From positions 1-43,520 of the IMG/VR virus record IMGVR_UViG_3300020171_000061: 43,520 nucleotides of DNA; one strand, 5' to 3'. The translations under genes and the position numbers were made by a program. Under the pieces are notes generated by a model. The model saw only the letters and a list, made by a program, of their open reading frames with translations. It was not told the origin of the DNA and did not search any database. Of the stretch, positions 39,360 to 43,520 are shown piece after piece (position 1 is the stretch's first letter; each line of letters starts with the position of its first letter). This DNA comes from a virus.

Positions 39360-40392
39360 TCAATTCCACCCCCATTTCTTTCGCAGTGCGCAAGATGTCC
39401 TCGAACGTGATGTCCCCCGGCTTGTCCCAGTTGTTCATTGCCTGCTGATGTGCCTGTTCGTACCGAGTCGATGTTGCCTCCGATGCCCGGATACGAATCA
39501 CGGTCAGGAAGTAAGCTAGAGATGCTGGCGTACCTGTTGGGGACGGGTACGAATCGAAGCTAAGTGCCGCGTCCATCCAGGCGGGGTACTCAAACTTGTA
39601 TTCCTTCATTCCCTTGCTGTACACCCGTTGGAGAAGCCTGTAGAACGATGTGTACCCATCCTTGAAGTTCGCCAACAGGTTGTCAAACCCCGGCATCGTC
39701 GCAATCGCACACGAAATGGCCTGTACATACGAACATCCATCTGGCGGTGTCGTTGGATGAATATGATGGTGCCCCAAGATGTCAGCACGAGACCAACCCT
39801 TCAACGAACGTGGCCCGTATGGCTTGTCGTAGTGTTTTTCTGGATTTGGATAGTCGTCGCTGCGCTTTGAAGAAGTAACTGCGTCAGCAGTTGCTTCTGA
39901 AAAGCTTTCTTCAGTACTTTTCTTTAAGAGAAGTTCTTTCTTTAGTACTTGTGTCGTATTTTCCGACACCAGTGGTGTCGTATTTTCCGACACCAGTGGC
40001 TGGATTGGTGTCTGATTTTCAGGGTATGCTTTGGCATCAAGATTGTGTAGAGAGATGCGATAGAACAGCGGCCTATGTAGCTGGCCCACTTCGCGGCGTT
40101 TGTTCGGTGAGTCTAGGCTATTCCATTCCTCATCGAAGGCTTGGACGATACCAAGCTCATCAATCAGTGTGGACATAGCTTTTGTGATGGTATCCCGCTG
40201 AACACCCGCCATTGCCTCAAGCTCACGCTGGGAGATGTTGTCAAGCTCCTTCCGTCTTCCTGTCGCCGGATCTTCAATCCATCCAAGAGTATTCCTGACA
40301 ATGCAAAGAAGAATCTTGAACTCGCCGCCCTTTAACCGCGACATCCAGTAATCGAAGATGCAATTTGGGGTCTGTGTTGTGTTAGGCAGCAT
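39352..40392 (-). CDS. Replication initiator, lambda-O-like, with internal origin repeats
   Basis: 346 residues. Residues 1-120 form a winged-helix domain typical of phage O-type initiators: CIFDYWMSRLKGGEFKILLCIVRNTLGW, then ISQRELEAMAGVQRDTITKAMSTLIDELG. A tandem peptide repeat PLVSENTT occurs twice at 132-147, encoded by two 24-bp DNA repeats that look like iterons. A Lys/Ser-rich linker follows, then a helical C-terminal domain (YTSFYRLLQRVYSKGMKEYKF). It would bind the origin inside its own gene and recruit the helicase encoded next. The upstream frame MTRNDAQGGQDAA (13 codons) overlaps its start. Confidence 0.8.
   Translation of the reverse strand: MLPNTTQTPNCIFDYWMSRLKGGEFKILLCIVRNTLGWIEDPATGRRKELDNISQRELEAMAGVQRDTITKAMSTLIDELGIVQAFDEEWNSLDSPNKRREVGQLHRPLFYRISLHNLDAKAYPENQTPIQPLVSENTTPLVSENTTQVLKKELLLKKSTEESFSEATADAVTSSKRSDDYPNPEKHYDKPYGPRSLKGWSRADILGHHHIHPTTPPDGCSYVQAISCAIATMPGFDNLLANFKDGYTSFYRLLQRVYSKGMKEYKFEYPAWMDAALSFDSYPSPTGTPASLAYFLTVIRIRASEATSTRYEQAHQQAMNNWDKPGDITFEDILRTAKEMGVELNV
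39951..39998. repeat. Two perfect 24-bp iterons (candidate replication origin)
   Basis: 39951-39974 and 39975-39998 are identical 24-mers. Each holds a palindrome, GTGTCG-TATTTTC-CGACAC. A degenerate third copy (GTGTCTGATTTTCA) starts near 40008. On the other side (39890-39950) lies an AT-rich stretch with GCTTTCTTCAGTACTTTTCT and repeated AGTACT. Iterons next to an AT-rich region inside the initiator gene is the plan of lambda ori. Confidence 0.65.
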
Positions 40393-40447
40393 CTTGTCCT
40401 CCCTGTGCGTCGTTGCGTGTCATTAGTTATCTCCCTTCCTGAATTGG

Positions 40448-40639
40448 CTAGTCGAAAAGGTCAATCCCCTCTTCGCACGCCATTTGCTGGAGTAATCGTC
40501 TGGCATCCTGCGCATCCCCGTCATGGTGTTTGAGTTGTTGGTCTAAGTGTTGCAGGATGCCTCTCCAGCGGGTGCCGTTGAGTGCATTCTGTAAGGCTTC
40601 TTGTTCTTCTGGCAAGTCGAACTCAAGGATTGCTTTCAT
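40448..40639 (-). CDS. Small acidic phage protein (MKAILEFDLPEEQ family)
   Basis: 63 residues behind GGAGGAT. The start MKAILEFDLPEEQEALQNALNG is a common phage opening, followed by a helical segment (WRGILQHLDQQLK). Such proteins are usually encoded near SSB and replication genes. Their function is unknown. The gene lies directly after an inverted-repeat cluster that touches its ribosome-binding site. Confidence 0.65.
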   Translation of the reverse strand: MKAILEFDLPEEQEALQNALNGTRWRGILQHLDQQLKHHDGDAQDARRLLQQMACEEGIDLFD

Positions 40640-40694
40640 TTCTATCCTCCTCTACAACTGTAGACAAACTGTCTACGGTTCGCTGCTTGTTCAT
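40623..40694 (-). CDS. Possible 23-residue coupled peptide
   Basis: ATG 40694 overlaps the HTH-gene stop (ATGA), and the frame ends 17 nt inside the next gene. The peptide is MNKQRTVDSLSTVVEEDRNE plus SNP. It spans the operator-like dyads, so it may be a coincidental frame. Confidence 0.25.
   Translation of the reverse strand: MNKQRTVDSLSTVVEEDRNESNP
40651..40676. promoter_or_regulatory. Operator-like cluster of overlapping dyads
   Basis: TCTAC-aact-GTAGA (651-664) overlaps GTAGACA-aac-TGTCTAC (660-676), a perfect 7-bp dyad. The inner TACAACTGTA (653-662) has the TACAnnTGTA form known from CopY/BlaI-type operators. It stands immediately upstream of the ribosome-binding site of the 63-residue gene and downstream of the HTH gene. 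A repressor such as the HTH protein could bind here. Confidence 0.5.
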
Positions 40695-40915
40695 CCCACA
40701 ATCTCGAAAGAATAGGTCTTGTGCCTGATTCTGGACGATGGGCCGAGGTGGACATAGAGAAAGCTGGAAGACACACCAAGCACCTTCGCTACGTCCTTGC
40801 GCATCGTGCCGGAACGTTCCATCGTAGACGCCCTTGCCAGCAACCTGGCCATTGCTTCTGGATTTAATTGCCGTCTGCCGCCGTGCAGTGACGGCCATTT
40901 CATTGCCTCTTTCAT
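40691..40915 (-). CDS. Helix-turn-helix protein (Hin-recombinase-like HTH)
   Basis: 74 residues, AAGGAGG 9 nt before ATG 40915. The layout is HGGRRQLNPEAMARLLARAST...RKDVAKVLGVSSSFLYVHLG. It matches the resolvase/Hin-type HTH found alone in phages ('GGR...l..e....l......G....diA..lgvs.stlY..l'). It is likely a small DNA-binding regulator. A second open frame over the same bases is less protein-like. The dyad cluster just downstream is a candidate target. Confidence 0.65.
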   Translation of the reverse strand: MKEAMKWPSLHGGRRQLNPEAMARLLARASTMERSGTMRKDVAKVLGVSSSFLYVHLGPSSRIRHKTYSFEIVG

Positions 40916-40937
40916 GTGTCGTTGCCTCCTTGTGGCG

Positions 40938-41276
40938 TTATTCTATGGGCACCTCTCCTCTCGCTTTGGTGAGAGCCTCTTCGGCTGCCTCGCGAATGCA
41001 CGGCGAGTGCATCTCTAGCCATTCCATAACTCCACGGTTATCACATAGCTGCTGTAGCGCCGCGTACATCTCGGGCGCGGCGGCGATGAGATTGGTATTG
41101 GCTTCACATTCTTCCTCAGTAATGCCTCCTATGTTTTCTGCATCGTATACGCTACAAACTGTTCCACGATAGACATCTTCGATCCTTGCCACGTCCCAGA
41201 AGAGTAGTTCTTCTTTTGATCCCATCGCGGCACGCTTGCCCCACGGTCCAGCAGTAAATTCATTTCTATGAAGCAT
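40938..41276 (-). CDS. Small phage protein with NLIAAAPEMYAAL motif
   Basis: 112 residues behind AAGGAGG. N-terminal FTAGPWGKR...ELLFWDVARIEDVYRG, then a central ECEANTNLIAAAPEMYAALQQL, is a widespread phage layout ('...NA.LIAAAPemyeaL...') of unknown function. The motif recurs in the gene at 42676-42999. A hairpin and a palindrome copy lie in the 106 bp before its start, so it may be under specific control. Confidence 0.7.
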   Translation of the reverse strand: MLHRNEFTAGPWGKRAAMGSKEELLFWDVARIEDVYRGTVCSVYDAENIGGITEEECEANTNLIAAAPEMYAALQQLCDNRGVMEWLEMHSPCIREAAEEALTKARGEVPIE

Positions 41277-41289
41277 ATCGGCCTCCTTT

Positions 41290-41308
41290 TTGTATATGAC
41301 ATCAACAA
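41290..41308. promoter_or_regulatory. Dispersed palindrome copy 6 (17 of 19 positions), non-coding
   Basis: TTGTATATG-A-CATCAACAA, 14 nt upstream of the start codon of the 112-residue early gene and next to its AAGGAGG. The position matches copy 5, which is also 14 nt before a start codon. The right arm is perfect. Confidence 0.55.
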
Positions 41309-41364
41309 AACCGGTCGCCGGGAAAGGTCGGTGAGAAAAACCCAGACACGACCGGCTTGTTGAT
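41301..41364. promoter_or_regulatory. Long imperfect hairpin in early intergenic region
   Basis: ATCAACAA..CCGGTCG (41301-41317) pairs with CGACCGG.TTGTTGAT (41349-41364), an 8-bp plus 7-bp stem with a small bulge and a 31-nt loop. GGTCG inside the loop can also pair with the CGACC of the right arm, so two folds compete. It could be a terminator/attenuator for the SSB-like gene or a leader switch for the next gene. Confidence 0.45.
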
Positions 41365-41382
41365 TATTCCCCCCGGAGTAGG

Positions 41383-41892
41383 CTAGAACGGAACTTCTTC
41401 GTATGGCGCTTCTTCCTCTGGTATGGGTGCAGCGGCTGCCTTGGGCAGGATGGACGGGTTGACAAGCCGCGCCATCTTCTCGTGGACGGTCTTAATCCCC
41501 TCATCCACCTTGTCCGCGTAGCCAATCCACTTGGCAGTAAGCCGTTGGTCGTTGACCACCTGTGAGATTTCCAACTCCATGCGTGGCCCTCCGCCTGCCT
41601 TCCACCCGTCGCCGGCTGCCTTAGCCGGCTTGTATCGGTAGCGCGTCTCGCCGTTGCGGTCAATCGACTTCTCGTAATTGATTGGCCCAGGGAGTGGCCC
41701 CATCTTCAGCGGACACTCAGCATTGGGTTCGCCCCAGGTTGTCACCTCCAAGGGCATGATGTGGTCGGTACCGGGAACGCTGATGTCAACGAGATAACTG
41801 CCGTTCGTCTTACCGTTCCACTCCCACGAATCTTGCTTCCTGATCTGGACAACTTGTCCAGATTGCAGCGTCTTCAGTTCTTTGTCTGACAT
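41383..41892 (-). CDS. SSB-like protein with acidic C-terminal tail
   Basis: 169 residues behind AAGGAGG. The core is beta-rich and OB-fold-like (GQVVQIRKQDSWEW, GSYLVDISVPG, ELEISQVVNDQRLTAKWIG). The last residues are acidic and end in a hydrophobic pair (PIPEEEAPYEEVPF), like the DDDIPF tip of bacterial SSB, which recruits partner proteins. Location in the replication module fits a single-strand-binding protein. No standard SSB signature was found, so it is a functional guess. Confidence 0.5.
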   Translation of the reverse strand: MSDKELKTLQSGQVVQIRKQDSWEWNGKTNGSYLVDISVPGTDHIMPLEVTTWGEPNAECPLKMGPLPGPINYEKSIDRNGETRYRYKPAKAAGDGWKAGGGPRMELEISQVVNDQRLTAKWIGYADKVDEGIKTVHEKMARLVNPSILPKAAAAPIPEEEAPYEEVPF

Positions 41893-41916
41893 AGATGCCT
41901 CCTTGTACTGTAGATT

Positions 41917-42282
41917 CTAGCGCCACCCGCGCTTCGGGGCAACCCACTCACTGAATGGTTCGACAATGCCAAGGCGCAGCTTGCGAAACCGTTGCCTGAT
42001 GTTCAGGCGGCCACGGTTTGTAGCCGCCTCCAGCCGTCGCACCAGTCTGAGTATCTTCTTGGTGTAGTCTTTCTTCAGTTCCCGTCGTGTTTCAAACATG
42101 GCAATCATGGCAAGAATCGCTTCATCGTCGTGTCGTCGTGTGACCAGCAGGAAATCGAAGTAGTCAAGAAGATGCCCATCAGCGTCAATTGTTACCTTGT
42201 CCCCCCGTGCCCACAGCGGCAGCCCTTTGCTTAGGGTCTCTTGTGGGTTCCCTTTGTGTCTGATTGTGTGTTTAGCAGGCAT
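41917..42282 (-). CDS. Small basic protein, unknown
   Basis: 121 residues. A beta-hairpin-like start (TIRHKGNPQETLSKGLPLWARGDKVTI) is followed by a helical, basic half (RRELKKDYTKKILRLVRRLEAATNRGRLNIRQRFRKL). It could bind nucleic acid. AAAGGGG stands upstream of the ATG. The N-terminal part overlaps a possible 49-codon membrane frame. It lies between the SWIM-finger and SSB-like genes. Confidence 0.6.
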   Translation of the reverse strand: MPAKHTIRHKGNPQETLSKGLPLWARGDKVTIDADGHLLDYFDFLLVTRRHDDEAILAMIAMFETRRELKKDYTKKILRLVRRLEAATNRGRLNIRQRFRKLRLGIVEPFSEWVAPKRGWR

Positions 42283-42380
42283 GATATCCCCTTTCGTAGT
42301 AGGTTCATGAACACGTCAAAGAGAAATATCAACACCAGGAGTCCGAGAAGTCCTGACGCTAGGCCGAGTAAGTTGGTCAC
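42231..42380 (-). CDS. Possible 49-residue membrane protein in an overlapping frame
   Basis: GTG 42380 (AAGGGGGT 8 nt upstream) opens a frame ending at TAA 42231. The peptide begins MTNLLGLASGLLGLLVLIFL, then FDVFMNLLRKG and a polar tail. The helix is long enough to span a membrane. It overlaps the ends of two better-supported genes, so it may be chance. If real it is a pinholin-sized membrane peptide. Confidence 0.3.
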   Translation of the reverse strand: MTNLLGLASGLLGLLVLIFLFDVFMNLLRKGISCLLNTQSDTKGTHKRP

Positions 42381-42645
42381 TGTCTGCTACCCCCTTGAGT
42401 AGGTTTTCTGCTGAGATGATTCTGCTTTGCAGCGTTTCGGTCATGTCGATTACGTCGAATGGATGACTGGGTTGTGCTTGACGCAGGAGAAGCAAGGCGA
42501 TTAGCCGGTGCTTGCACCACCCCTGGTGTTTTGCCTTGCGGGTCTCGAAGTCCATACAATCGCAAGGGCCGATGACGCCGCCGGTTATGGTAATCCGATG
42601 GTCGTTGACGGCCAGCGTGTTGTGGTCTTCCCAGTTGACGGTCAT
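42316..42645 (-). CDS. SWIM zinc-finger protein
   Basis: 109 residues with AGGAGGA before ATG 42645. Residues 28-46 hold CDC...C-x-H: CDCMDFETRKAKHQGWCKH, the exact SWIM pattern C-x-C-x(n)-C-x-H, followed by a helix (RLIALLLLRQ). SWIM domains bind DNA or proteins, and small stand-alone copies are common in phages. The N-terminal beta strands (DHRITITGGVIG) precede the zinc site. The C-terminal 60 residues have no feature. Confidence 0.75.
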   Translation of the reverse strand: MTVNWEDHNTLAVNDHRITITGGVIGPCDCMDFETRKAKHQGWCKHRLIALLLLRQAQPSHPFDVIDMTETLQSRIISAENLLKGVADSDQLTRPSVRTSRTPGVDISL

Positions 42646-42675
42646 TTCATTCTTCCTCCTTTGTATAGCGCGGGT

Positions 42676-42999
42676 TCATGATTCGCCTTGCGCTTTGGCG
42701 AGAGCAGCGCACAGCTTTAGCCATCCCTCGGTATTGGCAGCCTCGCTGCTTTCCAGCGTTCCGTCTTCAAGGAGTGCTGTAATCTCGCTGTGTATGGTCT
42801 CCAGCGCCTCGTACATCTCCGGCGCAGCGGCGATGAGATTGGCTCTGCGTTCTTGCGTCCGCTCGTTATTCAGGTCTGCGTGCCAAGCCTTCAGGTCTTC
42901 AATCTCGTCAATGTCAGCGGGAGTCATCCCCTGTCGCACCTCTTCCCCTAAACGCCTAATTGCATTTTCCAACAGTGTCAGCTTCCTTGCATTATTCAT
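42676..42999 (-). CDS. Small phage protein with NLIAAAPEMYEAL motif
   Basis: 107 residues. Helical N-terminus (NNARKLTLLENAIRRLGEEVR, DEIEDLKAWHADLN), then RANLIAAAPEMYEALETIHSEI. The motif is shared with the 112-residue gene at 40938-41276, while the rest differs, so the two probably share one small domain. Function is unknown. The start overlaps the preceding stop by four bases. Confidence 0.7.
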   Translation of the reverse strand: MNNARKLTLLENAIRRLGEEVRQGMTPADIDEIEDLKAWHADLNNERTQERRANLIAAAPEMYEALETIHSEITALLEDGTLESSEAANTEGWLKLCAALAKAQGES

Positions 43000-43241
43000 G
43001 AATCCTCCTTCACACCGTTACATTCGCGTTCTGAAATCATCGCGTCTGCCAATCCATGCGCTTGTCTGGCCATGTCTCCATTCGGCATACGAGGGATAGA
43101 GATAATCAGCCCCATCAATGCCATCCCGGCGTACCAATCGTGTAGACTCATCCCTTCCGCGTGCTCGCTATGACGGTCATTCCCTGATCCGACTGCTACA
43201 TCTGTTGGAAACACCGGTCCTCCGGTTCGATCGTCTTTCAT
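42996..43241 (-). CDS. Small phage protein (GGPVFP...GMSLHDWYAG family)
   Basis: 81 residues from ATG 43241, chosen because AAAGGAGG lies 4 nt upstream; an ATG five codons earlier would put that site inside the gene. The layout TGGPVFPTDVAV...EGMSLHDWYAGMALMGLI is a known small-protein family of phages ('GGpafP......GmtlRDyfAa.aL.g'). The C-terminus AHGLADAMISERE is helical. Function is unknown. It is related to the neighbouring gene at the window edge. Confidence 0.7.
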   Translation of the reverse strand: MKDDRTGGPVFPTDVAVGSGNDRHSEHAEGMSLHDWYAGMALMGLIISIPRMPNGDMARQAHGLADAMISERECNGVKEDS

Positions 43242-43259
43242 AATTCCTCCTTTCATGAT

Positions 43260-43520
43260 TCATCCCCTGTCTCTCTCTTCAATCATTGCGTCTGCGTAAT
43301 TGTATACCGTCCTAGCCAGTGTCCACTCTGGCCAGCGCGGAGGATCGCCTCGATATTCCATCTCATCGGCAAGGTTCACGCACGCGAATTCTGTGGACAG
43401 ACATGCCAGCAACCCCTGTAGCGCCTGCCCAGCAAACCAATCGCGCAGAGACATTCCTGGAAATGATTCCCTGACCACCTGCGCCCCAGTGCTGTCTCTG
43501 TCATACCATTGATTCGGGAA
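43260..43520 (-). CDS. Paralogue of the previous gene, 5' end outside window
   Basis: The frame is open to the last base of the window (86 residues seen), so the gene begins further to the right. Near the edge it reads FPNQWYDRDSTG, then FPGMSLRDWFAGQALQGLLA and later VYNYADAMIEERDRG. These parts match the GMSLHDWYAGMALMGLI and LADAMISERE parts of the neighbouring gene. A GTG inside the frame (43478) has no good ribosome-binding site, so the gene is treated as partial. Confidence 0.65.
   Translation of the reverse strand, partial: FPNQWYDRDSTGAQVVRESFPGMSLRDWFAGQALQGLLACLSTEFACVNLADEMEYRGDPPRWPEWTLARTVYNYADAMIEERDRG

Noticed and set aside
39951-39998. Possible CRISPR-like repeats
   Set aside because: The repeats are directly adjacent without spacers and are in frame within a coding gene; an iteron or origin explanation fits better.
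40623-40898. Second frame (91 codons) across the HTH gene
   Set aside because: The HTH frame has a recognisable DNA-binding pattern and a strong ribosome-binding site; this frame has neither.

Overview
The window is a near-complete internal section of a tailed-phage (or prophage) genome with a contractile, myovirus-type tail. Nearly every base is coding, neighbouring genes overlap by TAATG or ATGA, and ribosome-binding sites are strong AAGGAGG types. The host is probably a diderm (Gram-negative) bacterium. The support is a phage protein with a classical Sec signal peptide and small early genes of the kind usual in phages of Gram-negative bacteria (Lar-like, NLIAAAPEMY, MPDIxMC families). The species cannot be named. 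There are no tRNAs, rRNAs, insertion sequences or CRISPR arrays. Terminase lies outside the left edge, and no integrase or endolysin was recognised.

Left arm (1-28.4 kb, + strand): virion genes in assembly order. Head: portal C-terminus, XkdF-like protease/scaffold, major capsid, a Cys-motif protein, and connector, completion and terminator candidates. Tail: sheath, tube, terminator hairpin, a chaperone with a -1 frameshift signal, tape measure. Baseplate: CIS-tube-like protein, LysM protein, hub, spike, gp25, gpJ-like, gpI-like. Then come a His-rich fibre, two large proteins sharing a helical-repeat C-terminus, small fibre-associated proteins, a secreted protein, an unknown protein, a calcineurin-like phosphoesterase and tiny membrane ORFs. 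A bidirectional terminator at 28.42-28.47 kb separates the arms.

Right arm (28.5-43.5 kb, - strand): early genes, transcribed towards the centre. Reading in the direction of transcription: small conserved phage genes, a SWIM-finger protein, an SSB-like protein, an HTH protein, a lambda-O-like initiator with internal iterons, DnaB-type helicase, a 418-bp non-coding gap with a promoter, a PD-(D/E)XK nuclease, an HNH protein, paralogous small genes, a sigma-70-like factor, a long run of small Cys-rich proteins, a ThyX-like protein, Lar-like and ASCH proteins, and a zinc-ribbon membrane protein with a BamE-like tail.

The most unusual signal is a 19-bp palindrome (TTGTTGATGNCATCAACAA) found in six exact or near-exact copies, inside unrelated late genes and in front of early genes. 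It looks like a dispersed operator, stoperator or partition-type site. Other notable signals are the T_TTT_TTC frameshift site, the 24-bp iterons inside the initiator gene, the shared C-terminal module of two fibre-like proteins, and a hairpin-bearing early intergenic region. All functional calls come from reading motifs by eye, without database searches.
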